Source: Mycolicibacterium diernhoferi
Lineage (GTDB): Bacteria > Actinomycetota > Actinomycetes > Mycobacteriales > Mycobacteriaceae
Assembly: GCF_019456655.1 (NCBI RefSeq)
Contig: NZ_CP080332.1
Span: 3,906,001 to 3,970,000, forward strand
Direction of reading: 5' to 3'
Length of the DNA stretch: 64,000 nucleotides
The notes beneath the pieces were generated by a model. The model saw only the letters and a list, made by a program, of their open reading frames with translations, had not been told where the DNA came from and did no database searches. Shown one piece after another: positions 43,809 through 53,410 of the stretch. The stretch's first letter is position 1. Every line of letters begins with the position of its first letter. A program made the translations under genes and the position numbers.

Positions 43809-44486
43809 ATGCGATTTCGCCGTTTACGCCGGTTGACCGTCGGGTTGGGCGCCGCCGGGGCACTTGCCGCCTCGACGCTGGCAACCGGTGTTTCCCCGGT
43901 CGCCTCCGCCCAGCCCTGCCCCGACGCCGAGGTGATCTTCGCCCGCGGCACCGACGAGCCGCCGGGCGTCGGCATGACCGGCCAGGCGTTCGTCGACGCC
44001 CTGCGCGGGCACCTGCCGGGTAAGAACATCGGCGTGTACCCGGTGAACTATCCGGCCACCGGTGATTTCGGGAACCCCGCGGTCTTCCCGTCCACGATGT
44101 TCGCCGGTGCCGCCGATGCCGGCGCCCGGGTTCGGTCGATGGCGGCGAACTGCCCGAACACCAAGCTGCTGCTCGGCGGGTTCTCCCAGGGGGCCGCGGT
44201 GGCCGCCTATGTCACCACGTCCGACATCCCCGCCGACGTGCACGACCACGTCGCCGGGGTGGTGCTGTTCGGCAAACCGACCGCCGCCCTGCTGAACGGA
44301 TTCGGCGCCCCGGCCGCGAACATCTCCCCGCTCTACAACGGGAAATCACTGGATCTGTGCGCACCCGGGGACAGCATCTGCGACGGCTCGCCCGGGTCGC
44401 TGCTCGCGTCGCTGGCGCACGCCCTGTATCCGCTCAACGGCCTGGTCGGTTCGGCGGCGGCGTCGGCCGCGGGCCGGCTGGCGTAG
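43809..44486 (+). CDS. Secreted cutinase-family esterase
   Basis: The 225-residue protein has a signal peptide ending near 'VASAQP' (about residue 35). The cutinase core follows: 'AEVIFARGTDEPPGVG', nucleophile in 'GGFSQGAAV', a second part with 'APGDSICDGS' (catalytic Asp) and 'LAHALYPL' (catalytic His). Conserved cysteines ('QPCPDAE', 'ANCPNT', 'DLCAPGD', 'SICDGS') form the two disulfides. Mycobacterial cutinases cleave lipid or polyester esters outside the cell. ATG 43809 begins the signal. It lies alone between the lipoprotein gene and tRNA-Asn. Confidence 0.92.
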   Translation: MRFRRLRRLTVGLGAAGALAASTLATGVSPVASAQPCPDAEVIFARGTDEPPGVGMTGQAFVDALRGHLPGKNIGVYPVNYPATGDFGNPAVFPSTMFAGAADAGARVRSMAANCPNTKLLLGGFSQGAAVAAYVTTSDIPADVHDHVAGVVLFGKPTAALLNGFGAPAANISPLYNGKSLDLCAPGDSICDGSPGSLLASLAHALYPLNGLVGSAAASAAGRLA

Positions 44487-44544
44487 CCGGAAGGCCTGCC
44501 CAGAAAGCACTCAAGGCCAACGCTTTCGCGCTGACCTTGTGTTG

Positions 44545-44617
44545 CTCCCCCGGATGGACTCGAACCATCAACCGTCCGATTAACAGTCGGAAGCTCTGCC
44601 AATTGAGCTACAGGGGA
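44545..44617 (-). tRNA. tRNA-Asn (GUU)
   Basis: Full cloverleaf on the minus strand: acceptor TCCCCTG/CGGGGGA with one G-T pair, anticodon loop CTGTTAA, T-loop TTCGAGT and discriminator G. CCA is not encoded. The anticodon GUU gives asparagine. Confidence 0.93.
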
Positions 44618-44760
44618 ATGAACCGGAACAGACTCTAGCGCATGGACCGCGCCACCCTCGAATCGCCTGGTAGATGCCGTCGCCAGCCACCGATCGGCGC
44701 GCACCGGGGTGTATGAGGCAGGATGGTGAGCGTCCTGTCTGTCGTCGTGAGGGGAGCCCA

Positions 44761-45036
44761 GTGTTCCGGTTGGTCTTCGTACTTGGGGTCGGCTACGTGC
44801 TGGGCGCGAAAGCGGGCCGGCACCGCTACGAGCAGATCTCCGCGACCTATCGCACGCTGACCGAGAACCCGGCCACCAAGGCCGTGATCGACGCCGGGCG
44901 CCGCAAGGTGGCCGACCGGGTGTCACCCGATCCGGCGATGGTGCGATTGACGGCGATCGACGCCGAGACGTCCGTGCTGCAGCCCGAACAGCCCGACGTG
45001 CAGACGCCGGGGCAGCAGAACCCGAAGATGCGCTAG
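44761..45036 (+). CDS. Small one-helix membrane-associated protein
   Basis: The 91-residue product starts at GTG 44761, preceded by GAGGGGAG, which decides the start. One N-terminal hydrophobic helix ('LVFVLGVGYVLGAKAG') is followed by a soluble basic/acidic region 'RYEQISATYRTLTENPATKA' and a Gln/Pro-rich tail. This resembles the YtxH-like small proteins common in mycobacteria. It is convergent with the small secreted protein gene. Role unknown. Confidence 0.8.
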   Translation: MFRLVFVLGVGYVLGAKAGRHRYEQISATYRTLTENPATKAVIDAGRRKVADRVSPDPAMVRLTAIDAETSVLQPEQPDVQTPGQQNPKMR

Positions 45037-45038
45037 CG

Positions 45039-45329
45039 CTAGCCCAGCGGGATGCTGGTGTTCCAGCTGTTGCCGGGGAAGATCGGCGAGGTGCAGAACC
45101 CGCCGTTGCAGATCCCGGCACCCGGGGTGCCGACGGCCATGCCATTACCGTTCGAGTAGGACAGGCAGTTGCCGTCTTCCTTGTTGCCGAACCAGGCCAG
45201 GCAGGCCGGACCGGCCTGCACCACCGACTCGGCGGGCGTGGCCGAGAACGCCAGCACCGGGGCCGCGACGGCCGCTGCGAAGGCGCCGACCACAATGAAC
45301 CTGCGCTTCTGATCGCTCAGAGATGCCAC
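45039..45329 (-). CDS. Small secreted Cys-containing protein
   Basis: The 96-residue product has a signal peptide with a likely cleavage around residues 28-34 ('VLAFSATPAESV'). The mature domain holds four cysteines ('PACLAWF', 'GNCLSYS', 'GICNGG', 'FCTSP'), probably two disulfides. This is a conserved mycobacterial secreted family without known function. ATG 45329 is followed by a basic 'DQKRRF'. It is on the same strand as dnaG but separated from it by about 55 bp; it lies downstream of dnaG. Confidence 0.8.
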   Translation of the reverse strand: MASLSDQKRRFIVVGAFAAAVAAPVLAFSATPAESVVQAGPACLAWFGNKEDGNCLSYSNGNGMAVGTPGAGICNGGFCTSPIFPGNSWNTSIPLG

Positions 45330-45383
45330 GGGCGTGCCTTTCTAGACAATTAGCTGCATCCCACCATAACGGTTGGGTCGCGG

Positions 45384-47330
45384 TCATGCAGACAAGTCGT
45401 CGCCGCTGGCCTGTTCCAGCAGGCTGCGGCGGTAGGTCTCCATCGCCACCAGGTCGCCGAACAGTGCGTGATATTCGTCGCTGTTGTCCACCGGGGACAT
45501 CCGCTGCAGCTTCGACTTGACCTCGGCGATCTGCCGGCCGATCGCCACCTCCTGCAACCGGGCGATCACCCCGGAGATGTAGCGGGCCAGCTTCTCGTCG
45601 TCCTCGATGCGGATGGCGTCCACCCCGAGTTCGTTGATCAGGTTGGCCGCGTCCGGTGAGCCGGCCCGCTCGCGGACCGTTTCGATCCACTGCCCGCCGG
45701 ACAATCCCGCGGACACGCCGCCAGCGGCGGCGATGGCGGTGCGCACCGCCGCATAGCCGGGATGAGTGAAGTTCTCCACCTCCAGGCTGTCGAACACCGG
45801 CCCGGCCAGCCCCGGGTACTGCAGGGCCGCCTTCAGCGCCTCGCGCTGTGGACGCAGGATCGGATCGCGCGGGTCGGGCCGCGCCACCGTGGACTGCGGT
45901 CGCGGCGCCGTCGCGGCGTTCTGGCGCCGGTTCGCGATGGACGAGCCCCGGCCGGTCTTGCCGCCCTTGCGTCCGGCCTCCTCGCGGACCCGGCCGAGGA
46001 CCTGGCCGACGTCCTGCCAGCCGACCCAGCCGGCGAGCTGGCGGGCATACTCGTCGCGCAGCGTCGGGTCCTTGATCCGGGCCACCATCGGCACGCACCG
46101 GCGCAGGGCGGCCACCCGGCCCTCGGCGCTGTCCAGGTTGTGGTCGGTCAGGGCGGTGCGGATGGCGAACTCGAACAGCGGCGCGCGCCGGGCCACCAGG
46201 TCGCGCAGCGCGCCGTCACCGGAGCGCAGCCGCAGATCACAGGGGTCCATACCGTCGGCGGCCACCGCCACGAACGACTGCCCGGCCAGGTTCTGCTCAC
46301 CCTCCAAGGCCTTGACGGCGGCGGCCCGGCCCGCGGCGTCGCCGTCGAAGACGTAGATCAGCTCACCGCGAAAGAAGTTGTCGTCCATCATGAGTCGGCG
46401 CAGCATCGACAGGTGCTCGTCACCGAACGCGGTGCCGCACGCGGCCACCGCAGTGGTCACCCCGGCCTGGTGCATGGCCATCACGTCGGTGTAGCCCTCC
46501 ACCACGACGGCCTGATGCGCCTTGGCGATGTCACGTTTGGCCAGGTCCAGCCCGAACAGCACGTTGGACTTCTTGTACAGCACCGTTTCCGGGGTGTTGA
46601 CGTACTTGGCTTCCATGTGGTCGTCGTCGAAGAGCCGGCGCGCCCCGAACCCGATGGTCTCCCCCGACGACACCCGGATCGGCCACAGCAGCCGGCGGTG
46701 GAAACGGTCCATCGGGCCGCGTTTGCCCTCCCGGCTCAGCCCCGCAGCCTCCAACTCCTTGAACTCGAAACCCTTGCGCAGCAAGTGTTTCGTGAGGGTG
46801 TCCCAGCCCGACGGCGCGTAACCGCAACCGAATTTGGCGGCCACCTCCCCGTCGAAGTTGCGTTCGATCAGGTACTGACGGGCCGGTGCCGCCTCCTCGG
46901 AGCGCAGCGCCTCGGCGTAGAACTCCTGGGCTGCGGCGTTGGCGGCGATCAGCCGGCTGCGGCTGCCCCGGTCGCGCTGCACGTTGGTGGCCGCACCGCC
47001 GGTGTAGGTGACGGTATAGCCGACCTTGTCGGCCAGCAGCTCGACCGCCTCCACGAAGGTGACGTGCTCGATCTTCTGCAGGAAGGCGTAGACGTCGCCG
47101 CCCTCACCGCAGCCGAAGCAGTGGAAGTGCCCGTGGTTGGGCCGCACGTGGAAGGACGGTGACTTCTCGTCGTGGAACGGGCACAACCCCTTGAGTGAGT
47201 CCACTCCGGCGCGACGCAGCTGCACGTAATCGCCCACGACGTCTTCGATGCGGACGCGTTCCCGGATGGCGGCGATGTCACGATCCGGGATGCGGCCGCG
47301 CCCACCCCGTGTCGCTTCGATTCCGGCCAT
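45384..47330 (-). CDS. dnaG: DNA primase
   Basis: The 648-residue primase makes RNA primers at the replication fork. It has a CHC2 zinc finger ('CPFHDEKSPSFHV' and 'HCFGCGEGGD'). The RNA polymerase core follows with the TOPRIM motif 'VVVEGYTDVMAMHQAG' and 'YVFDGDAAGRAA', and a C-terminal helicase-binding domain ends the protein. ATG 47330 is 21 bp from the dgt stop, so both are likely co-transcribed. The order dgt-dnaG matches mycobacterial Rv2344c-Rv2343c. Confidence 0.96.
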   Translation of the reverse strand: MAGIEATRGGRGRIPDRDIAAIRERVRIEDVVGDYVQLRRAGVDSLKGLCPFHDEKSPSFHVRPNHGHFHCFGCGEGGDVYAFLQKIEHVTFVEAVELLADKVGYTVTYTGGAATNVQRDRGSRSRLIAANAAAQEFYAEALRSEEAAPARQYLIERNFDGEVAAKFGCGYAPSGWDTLTKHLLRKGFEFKELEAAGLSREGKRGPMDRFHRRLLWPIRVSSGETIGFGARRLFDDDHMEAKYVNTPETVLYKKSNVLFGLDLAKRDIAKAHQAVVVEGYTDVMAMHQAGVTTAVAACGTAFGDEHLSMLRRLMMDDNFFRGELIYVFDGDAAGRAAAVKALEGEQNLAGQSFVAVAADGMDPCDLRLRSGDGALRDLVARRAPLFEFAIRTALTDHNLDSAEGRVAALRRCVPMVARIKDPTLRDEYARQLAGWVGWQDVGQVLGRVREEAGRKGGKTGRGSSIANRRQNAATAPRPQSTVARPDPRDPILRPQREALKAALQYPGLAGPVFDSLEVENFTHPGYAAVRTAIAAAGGVSAGLSGGQWIETVRERAGSPDAANLINELGVDAIRIEDDEKLARYISGVIARLQEVAIGRQIAEVKSKLQRMSPVDNSDEYHALFGDLVAMETYRRSLLEQASGDDLSA

Positions 47331-47350
47331 CCGGGCAGTCTATCGGCCCG

Positions 47351-48679
47351 TCACAGAGGCCGAGGGGAGCGCACTTCGTGCACGCGTTCCAACCTCGACT
47401 CGGTGTAGGACGCGATCTGGTCGATCACCACCCGCAGCCGGGTGCCGTCGTCGGTGGCCTCGGCGAACTCGAGCGCGAACTGCGGATCCAGACCGCTGGG
47501 GGCCTGTGCCCACAGCGCGAGCGCGACCTCCCGGATCAGGGTGCGCTGGTCGGCCTGAACCTGCAGGTGACGGTGGTCGGACATGATGAACTGCAGGGCC
47601 AGCATCTTGAGCACCGCCACCTCGGCGCGCACCAGCGGCGGCACCTCCAGGCTCGCGTTGAAGCGCCGCAGCGGGCCGGGGCCGGCGACGGCGCGGGTCT
47701 GCGAGATGGCCGCATTGGCGAAGCGCCCGACGAACTCGCTGGTCAGATTCTTCAGGGCGACCGAGGCCGTCAAGGTGCCGTCGTATTTGCCGACCGCCTG
47801 CACGACCGGCATCCGGGACAGCCGCAGTGAGGCCTCCAACAGCTCGTCGTGGCTGATCGCCGGGAACGCCCTGGCGCCGAGTTCGGCCAGCGCGTCGGCG
47901 GCGTCGGTGTCGCCCAGCACCCGCAGGTCGATGCGCCCGGAGATGACACCGTCCTCGACGTCGTGCACCGAGTAGGCGACATCGTCGGCCCAGTCCATCA
48001 CCTGGGCCTCCAGGCAGGGGCGCCCGGCCGGCGCCCCTTCGCGCAGCCAGCCGGCCGCGACGGCGTCCTCGGTGTAGAAGCCGAACTTCTTCGGGTTCTC
48101 CGCCCGGGTCCACGGATACTTGGTGACCGCGTCCAGCGCCGCCCGGGTCAGGTTCAGCCCTGCCGAACGGCCGTCGCCGTCAAGCACTTTGGGCTCCAGG
48201 CGGGTGAGGATCCGCAGGTTCTGGGCGTTGCCCTCGAATCCGCCGAAGGCTTCGGCGATCTCGTTGAGGGCCCGTTCCCCGTTGTGCCCGTAGGGCGGAT
48301 GGCCGATGTCGTGGGCCAGACCGGCGAGGTCGACCAGGTCCGGATCACAGCCCAGCCCGACGGCCATGCCCCGGCCGATCTGAGCGACCTCCAGCGAATG
48401 GGTGAGCCGGGTGCGCGGGGTGTCGCCGTGCCGCGGTCCGACCACCTGGGTCTTGTCGGCGAGCCGGCGCAGCGCCGCGGAATGCAGCACCCGCGCCCGG
48501 TCCCGGGCGAACGCGGTGCGGTGCTCGCTGTCGGCGCCCGTCGGCTGTATCCCACCCAGCCCGGCACCCTTCGGCGACTCCGGCACCAGCCGCTGCCGGT
48601 CGAAGTCGTCGTAGGAGTCGTATACGTCGCGTTGTGTTGCCACCGCCGCACAGTCTGCCAGCAGCGGCGCAGGCGTCAT
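47351..48679 (-). CDS. dgt: Deoxyguanosinetriphosphate triphosphohydrolase-like protein
   Basis: The 442-residue HD-domain enzyme has '[18 protein letters not shown]', '[19 protein letters not shown]' and a later '[17 protein letters not shown]', the metal-binding His/Asp residues of the dGTPase family. Such enzymes hydrolyse dNTPs to nucleoside and triphosphate and limit the dNTP pool. ATG 48679 is used; a GTG about 12 codons later is possible. It precedes dnaG and is divergent from the TPM-domain gene. Confidence 0.93.
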   Translation of the reverse strand: MTPAPLLADCAAVATQRDVYDSYDDFDRQRLVPESPKGAGLGGIQPTGADSEHRTAFARDRARVLHSAALRRLADKTQVVGPRHGDTPRTRLTHSLEVAQIGRGMAVGLGCDPDLVDLAGLAHDIGHPPYGHNGERALNEIAEAFGGFEGNAQNLRILTRLEPKVLDGDGRSAGLNLTRAALDAVTKYPWTRAENPKKFGFYTEDAVAAGWLREGAPAGRPCLEAQVMDWADDVAYSVHDVEDGVISGRIDLRVLGDTDAADALAELGARAFPAISHDELLEASLRLSRMPVVQAVGKYDGTLTASVALKNLTSEFVGRFANAAISQTRAVAGPGPLRRFNASLEVPPLVRAEVAVLKMLALQFIMSDHRHLQVQADQRTLIREVALALWAQAPSGLDPQFALEFAEATDDGTRLRVVIDQIASYTESRLERVHEVRSPRPL

Positions 48680-48740
48680 GACATGACACCGTTTGAATAT
48701 GACCGCGTCACGTGGTCTCCGCGTTCACTAGATTGGCGGC

Positions 48741-50747
48741 ATGCGTATCGCCCGTCTGCTCAGTGTGGTGCTCGCGGTTCTGACCGCCGGCCTGCTGGTC
48801 GCGCCGACCTCGGCGGCCCAGCCGCCGTTCCGGCTGCCCGGTTACGTGGTGGACCAGGCGGGTGCGCTCACCGGTCCGCAGGCCGACCGGGTCAACCAGG
48901 CCGTCAACACCCTCTACAACGACCGCCGGGTCCGGTTGTGGGTGGTCTACGTGGATTCCTTCTCCGGGCAGGCCGCCACGGACTGGGCCCGGGCCACCAT
49001 GCGGACCAGCGATTTCGACAGTCAGGACGCGCTGCTGGCGGTGGCCACCGCCGACCGCGCGTACGCGCTGCTGGTGCCGACGGCCGCGGCCGGCAAGGTG
49101 GACGTGGACGCACTGCGCCGCAACAAGGTCGAACCGGCCCTGCGCGAGGGCCGGTGGGCCGATGCGGCGATCGCCGCGGCCGACGGCCTCAACGGCGCCG
49201 GTTCGTCGTCGGGATCGGCTGACGGCGAACTGAACTGGGCCGGGGTCCTGGCGATGCTCGGCGTCATCCTGCTGGGGGTGGCCGCGCTGCTGCTGTGGTC
49301 GCGCCGGCGCAAGCGCAAGCGCCGGGAGGCCGACTTCGCCGCCGCGCAGCGCGTCGACCCGTCCGATCCGAGCGCGCTGGCCGCGGTCCCGCTGGATGCC
49401 CTCGACGAACTGTCGCGCTCCATCGTCGTCGAGGTCGACAACGCGGTGCGCACCAGCGAGAACGAATTGGCGCTGGCCGTCGAGGAATTCGGCGAGCAGG
49501 ACACCGCGCCGTTCCGCGCCGCGGTCACCGCCGCCAAGAAGACGCTGACCCAGGCGTTCAACGTGCGCCAGATCCTCGACGACGCGGTGCCCGAGACCCC
49601 GCAGCAGCGCCGGGATCTGCTGACCCGGGTGATCGTGGCCGCGGCCAAGGCCGACCGCGAACTCGACGCCCAGCGCGAGGCCTTCGCCAAGCTGCGCGAT
49701 CTGGTCATCAATGCACCCAGCCGGCTCGACTCGCTGACCCAGCAGATGGTCGACCTGACCGCACGGGTGGCTCCGGCCGAGCAGATGCTGGCCGGCCTGC
49801 ATCAGCAGTTCGCCGCCACCGCACTGCATTCGGTGACCGACAATGTGGAGACCGCCAAGCACCGCTTGGCGTTCGCCGATCAGAACATCACCAACGCCCG
49901 CACCCTGGTGGCCCGTCCGGCCGGCAGTCAGGCCGGGTTGGTCGATTCGATCCGGGCGGCCGAGTCCGCGCTGGGTCAGGCCCGGACCATGCTGGACGGG
50001 GTGGACAGTGCCGCCACTGACATCAACCGGGCGATCGCGACGTTGCCGGACGAGATCACCGACATCCAGAACGGGATCAAGGCCGCCGATGCGCAACTGG
50101 CCCGGGGCGGGATCGCCGAGGCCGACGCGTTGCGGTCTGCCCGGGACGCCGCGGCCCGCGCGGTGGCCGAGGCCCAGAGCAACGGCAGCACCGATCCGCT
50201 GGGCGCCTTCACCGCGCTCACCCAGGCCGACGCCGACCTGGACCGCTTGCTGGCCAATGTCGAGGAGGAACGCGAGGCCGCCGAGCGGTTGCGCCGCGCG
50301 TACGAGCAGGCGTTGTTCACCGCGCAGTCCCGGGTGCGCGGCGTCTCCGATTTCATCGACACCCGCCGCGGCAGCATCGGCCCGGAGGCGCGTACCCGGC
50401 TCGCCGAGGCGGTCCGTCAGCTGCAGGCGGCCCAGGACAAGCAGGCCACCAACATCAGCGAGGCGATCGCGCACGCCAACGGGGCGGCGATGCTCGCCGG
50501 GCAGGCGCAGCAGATCGCCAACAGTGATGTCGCCCGGGCACAGCGGCAGTACAACAACTACGGCGGCTTCGGCGGCGGCGGCTCGAATACCGGTGCGATG
50601 CTGGGCGGCATCCTCATCGGCAACATCCTGTCCGGGGCGCTGCGCGGCGGCATCGGAGGCAGCATCGGTGGCGGCGGCTGGAGTTCGCCGACGTTCGGCG
50701 GTTCCGGTGGCGGCGGCGGTTTCAGCGGCGGCGGCGGCCGCTTCTGA
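48741..50747 (+). CDS. TPM-domain membrane protein with coiled coil and Gly-rich tail
   Basis: The 668-residue protein has a signal peptide (about 1-25), a TPM domain (about 30-150, 'VDQAGALTGPQADRVNQAV' near its start) and one membrane helix (about 168-188). A basic 'RRRKRKRREADF' and a long helical, coiled-coil region (200-600) follow. The last 60 residues are mostly Gly with 'GGSNTGAMLGGILIGNILS'. TPM domains act in photosystem repair elsewhere and in unknown envelope roles here. It corresponds by order to Rv2345. A -10-like TAGATT lies 12 bp before the ATG. Unknown function. Confidence 0.85.
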   Translation: MRIARLLSVVLAVLTAGLLVAPTSAAQPPFRLPGYVVDQAGALTGPQADRVNQAVNTLYNDRRVRLWVVYVDSFSGQAATDWARATMRTSDFDSQDALLAVATADRAYALLVPTAAAGKVDVDALRRNKVEPALREGRWADAAIAAADGLNGAGSSSGSADGELNWAGVLAMLGVILLGVAALLLWSRRRKRKRREADFAAAQRVDPSDPSALAAVPLDALDELSRSIVVEVDNAVRTSENELALAVEEFGEQDTAPFRAAVTAAKKTLTQAFNVRQILDDAVPETPQQRRDLLTRVIVAAAKADRELDAQREAFAKLRDLVINAPSRLDSLTQQMVDLTARVAPAEQMLAGLHQQFAATALHSVTDNVETAKHRLAFADQNITNARTLVARPAGSQAGLVDSIRAAESALGQARTMLDGVDSAATDINRAIATLPDEITDIQNGIKAADAQLARGGIAEADALRSARDAAARAVAEAQSNGSTDPLGAFTALTQADADLDRLLANVEEEREAAERLRRAYEQALFTAQSRVRGVSDFIDTRRGSIGPEARTRLAEAVRQLQAAQDKQATNISEAIAHANGAAMLAGQAQQIANSDVARAQRQYNNYGGFGGGGSNTGAMLGGILIGNILSGALRGGIGGSIGGGGWSSPTFGGSGGGGGFSGGGGRF

Positions 50748-50768
50748 ATCCTGTTGCCGCCGACGGGT

Positions 50769-51269
50769 TCAGCCGGCGTCGACCGAGAGGTACTCGGTGA
50801 GTTTGTCCAGCTGGGCCTTGTAGCCCATCTTCATGCCGAACGCGGCCATCTTGGCCTTGTCCCCGATCTGGGTGATGGTGACGTCCAGGGTGAGCGTGGT
50901 CCGGCCGTCCTGCTCGGTGAGCGTGATGTCGTTGGTGTGCTGGATCGTCGAGGTGGATTCCTCACCGGCGGTCCAGGAACGCGCGTCGTAGGTCATCCGG
51001 GTGACCGGGTCGACCCGGGTGAAGACGCCCGCCATCGGCCATCTGGTGCCCGCGTACTTGCCCATGCCGGCGCCCGCCTCCATGACCACGTAGATCTCCC
51101 CGTCCACGCGCGCGTCGACGCGGCATTCCGGAACGGTGGTGTTCTTCGGTCCCCACCAGGCCTTGATCGCCTCGGCCTGGGTCCAGGCGTCCCATACCGC
51201 CGCGATCGGCGCGTTGTAGGTGCGCTCCAGGGAGAACTCTTTCTTCTTCTTGAACAGCTGCAGAATCAT
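50769..51269 (-). CDS. SRPBCC/AHSA1-domain protein
   Basis: The 166-residue protein has the START-like AHSA1 fold: 'YNAPIAAVWDAWTQAEAIKAWWG' over residues 19-41 (key part 'VWDAWTQAEAIKAWWG'), and 'TLTEQDGRTTLTLDVTI'. The family binds hydrophobic ligands. It is encoded 4 bp after an ArsR regulator, a very common pair in actinobacteria. ATG 51269 fits this spacing. Ligand unknown. Confidence 0.88.
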   Translation of the reverse strand: MILQLFKKKKEFSLERTYNAPIAAVWDAWTQAEAIKAWWGPKNTTVPECRVDARVDGEIYVVMEAGAGMGKYAGTRWPMAGVFTRVDPVTRMTYDARSWTAGEESTSTIQHTNDITLTEQDGRTTLTLDVTITQIGDKAKMAAFGMKMGYKAQLDKLTEYLSVDAG

Positions 51270-51273
51270 CGGG

Positions 51274-51591
51274 TTACTCCTCGTGTGCCGTCGAATTCAG
51301 GTACTCGCCGAGATTGTCGAGCCGGTCCTCCCACAACCGTTCGAAGGATTCGGCCCACCGGCCGATGTCCTCGAACGGTGCGGCCTCGAGTTGATAAATG
51401 CGCTGACGCGCCTGGGCATGGCTGCTGACGATCCCCGAATCACCAAGCACCCGAAGGTGTTTGGACACCTGCGGTTGCCGGATTCCGAGCGCCTCGGCGA
51501 TCGCGCCGACCGACAGCGGCCCTGCCCTGAGCAGATCCACGATCCGCAGGCGGCTCGGCTCCCCCAGTGCCACGAACACCGCCGCCTGCAT
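51274..51591 (-). CDS. ArsR-family transcriptional regulator
   Basis: The 105-residue protein has the ArsR winged helix ('LGEPSRLRIVDLLRAGPLSV', 'IRQPQVSKHLRVLGDSGIVS'). It lacks the cysteines that bind metals in SmtB/ArsR sensors. It is therefore probably of the non-metal type that is paired with AHSA1 proteins. ATG 51591 is chosen over GTG 51600 because AGGGTGG precedes it. Operon with the AHSA1 gene. Confidence 0.88.
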   Translation of the reverse strand: MQAAVFVALGEPSRLRIVDLLRAGPLSVGAIAEALGIRQPQVSKHLRVLGDSGIVSSHAQARQRIYQLEAAPFEDIGRWAESFERLWEDRLDNLGEYLNSTAHEE

Positions 51592-51601
51592 GGCAGCCAC
51601 C

Positions 51602-51868
51602 CTAGGCCGACAGACGTATTCCCGTCAAGGAATATATTTCCACTGCTCGCGAGCGTATGTCATCGTCGGGCTCGGCGGCCGAATACACCCCGGGCCAGAC
51701 CTTGAGCAGCTCGCCGGTCCGGATCTCGGCGTCAAGGCGGCTGCGACTCAACACGTTCGGCAACTGGGCGGTGGTGGCCACCCCGCGCTGACCCGACTGG
51801 GGACAGCGTTTCCGCCGGCGAGCGTGCGTGAACTCGCCTACCGCAGCGGCGTGTCGGCCAACAGACAC
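51602..51868 (-). pseudogene. Truncated AbiEi-like antitoxin-type fragment
   Basis: The 88-residue frame contains 'GVATTAQLPNVLSRSRLDAE' and 'TGELLKVWPGVYSAAEPDDD', the N-terminal winged-helix of AbiEi-type (type IV antitoxin-like) or DUF559-type proteins of mycobacteria. Full members continue for 200 residues or more; here the frame stops. It starts inside a repeat-like hairpin and has no toxin gene beside it. It is probably a remnant, not a functional gene. Confidence 0.5.
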
Positions 51869-51878
51869 GCACGCTCGC
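51818..51878. terminator. Alternative hairpins downstream of glyS
   Basis: GCGAGCGTGCGTG (51818-51830) and CACGCACGCTCGC (51866-51878) are perfect 13-bp arms. Inside, GCGTGTC (51849-51855) pairs with GACACGC (51864-51870), which excludes part of the outer stem. It lies 10 bp after the glyS stop and could end its transcript; it also resembles an intergenic repeat. Confidence 0.55.
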
Positions 51879-51887
51879 GGGGATGGA

Positions 51888-53285
51888 CTAGCAGCCCTTG
51901 AGCCGGACCGCGAGGTAGTTGGACACCTCCGAGATCGCCACCCGCTCCTGGGTCATGGCGTCGCGCTCGCGGATGGTGACCGCATGGTCCTCCAGCGAGT
52001 CGAAGTCCAGCGTGACGCAGAACGGCGTACCGATCTCGTCCTGGCGCCGGTAGCGCCGCCCGATCGCACCGGCGTCGTCGAACTCGACGTTCCAGCTCTG
52101 GCGCAACTCGGCAGCCAGATCCTTCGCCTTGGGCGACAGGTCGGCATGCCGGGACAGCGGCAGCACCGCCGCCTTGACCGGGGCCAGCCGCGGGTCCAGC
52201 TTGAGCACGGTGCGCTTGTCCACCCCGCCCTTGGCGTTCGGCGCCTCGTCCTCGGTGTAGGCGTCCACCAGGAAGGCCATCAGCGAACGGGTCAGACCGG
52301 CAGCCGGCTCGATCACATACGGCACGTAACGGGTGTCGCCGGCCTGATCGTAGAACGACAGGTCGACACCGGAATGCTTTGCGTGCGTGGACAGGTCGAA
52401 GTTGGTCCGGTTGGCGATGCCCTCCAGCTCACCCCACGGGTTGCCGGCGAAACCGAACTTGTACTCGATGTCGACGGTGCCGTCGGAGTAGTGCGACAGC
52501 TTCTCCTTGGGATGGTCGTACAGGCGCAGGTTGTCCCGGTCGATGCCGAGGTCGACGTACCACTGCAGCCGGGTCTCGATCCAGTACTTGTGCCACTCCG
52601 GCGCGGTCGACGGCTCGACGAAGAACTCCATCTCCATCTGCTCGAACTCGCGGGTGCGGAAGATGAAGTTGCCCGGGGTGATCTCGTTGCGGAAGCTCTT
52701 GCCGATCTGGCCGATCCCGAACGGCGGCTTCTTGCGCGCCGTGGTGACCACGTTGGCGAAGTTGACGAAGATGCCCTGCGCGGTCTCCGGGCGCAGGTAG
52801 TGCAGGCCGTCCTCGGACTCGATGGGCCCGAGGTAGGTCTTGAGCATCATGTTGAAGTCGCGGGGCTCGGTCCACTGGCCCTTGGTGCCGCAGTCCGGGC
52901 AGACGATCTCGTCCATGGACACCGAGTCCGGATCGATGACCGTGTCGCGCGTGCTCTTCTTCTCCGCGTACGCCTCCTGCATGTGGTCCTGGCGGTGGCG
53001 CTTGTGGCAGTTCAGGCATTCGACGAGCGGGTCGTTGAAGACCTCGACGTGACCGGAGGCGACCCACACCTGGCGCGGCAGGATGATCGCCGAATCCAGA
53101 CCCACCACATCGTCGCGACTGGTGACCACCGAGCGCCACCACTGCTTCTTGATGTTCTCCTTGAGCTCCACCCCGAGTGGGCCGTAGTCCCAGGCAGACT
53201 TGGTACCGCCGTAGATCTCGCCCGATTGGAAGACCAGGCCACGGCGTTTCGCCAGGTTTGCAACGGTGTCGATGATGGATGCCAC
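51888..53285 (-). CDS. glyS: Glycyl-tRNA synthetase
   Basis: The 465-residue homodimeric-type class II synthetase has motif 2 region '[20 protein letters not shown]', '[18 protein letters not shown]', and '[18 protein letters not shown]' (motif 3). It has the zinc-like '[13 protein letters not shown]' and '[10 protein letters not shown]' near the N-terminus. It charges tRNA-Gly. GTG 53285 begins the conserved '[16 protein letters not shown]'. Corresponds by order to Rv2357c. A hairpin follows it. Confidence 0.95.
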   Translation of the reverse strand: MASIIDTVANLAKRRGLVFQSGEIYGGTKSAWDYGPLGVELKENIKKQWWRSVVTSRDDVVGLDSAIILPRQVWVASGHVEVFNDPLVECLNCHKRHRQDHMQEAYAEKKSTRDTVIDPDSVSMDEIVCPDCGTKGQWTEPRDFNMMLKTYLGPIESEDGLHYLRPETAQGIFVNFANVVTTARKKPPFGIGQIGKSFRNEITPGNFIFRTREFEQMEMEFFVEPSTAPEWHKYWIETRLQWYVDLGIDRDNLRLYDHPKEKLSHYSDGTVDIEYKFGFAGNPWGELEGIANRTNFDLSTHAKHSGVDLSFYDQAGDTRYVPYVIEPAAGLTRSLMAFLVDAYTEDEAPNAKGGVDKRTVLKLDPRLAPVKAAVLPLSRHADLSPKAKDLAAELRQSWNVEFDDAGAIGRRYRRQDEIGTPFCVTLDFDSLEDHAVTIRERDAMTQERVAISEVSNYLAVRLKGC

Positions 53286-53356
53286 GGGTCAACAGCGTAG
53301 CGATGAGACCGCCGCCACCCCACCTCGGGACCTGCCCGGCAAGCCGCCGGCAAGAG

Positions 53357-53410
53357 ATTGACATGCGCGGACGTGCATGTAATCTGACTCAATAATGAAA
53401 ACCATTTCCA
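53357..53410 (+). promoter_or_regulatory. smtB-zur promoter with palindrome and Zur-box-like site
   Basis: TTGACA (53358-53363) is followed by a palindrome ACATGC-N8-GCATGT (53361-53380) that overlaps the promoter, and by TGTAAT (53378-53383). The segment TGAAAACCATTTCCA (53396-53410) over the start codon is a near-palindrome like mycobacterial Zur boxes. In M. tuberculosis SmtB represses this operon and zinc relieves it. Confidence 0.55.
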
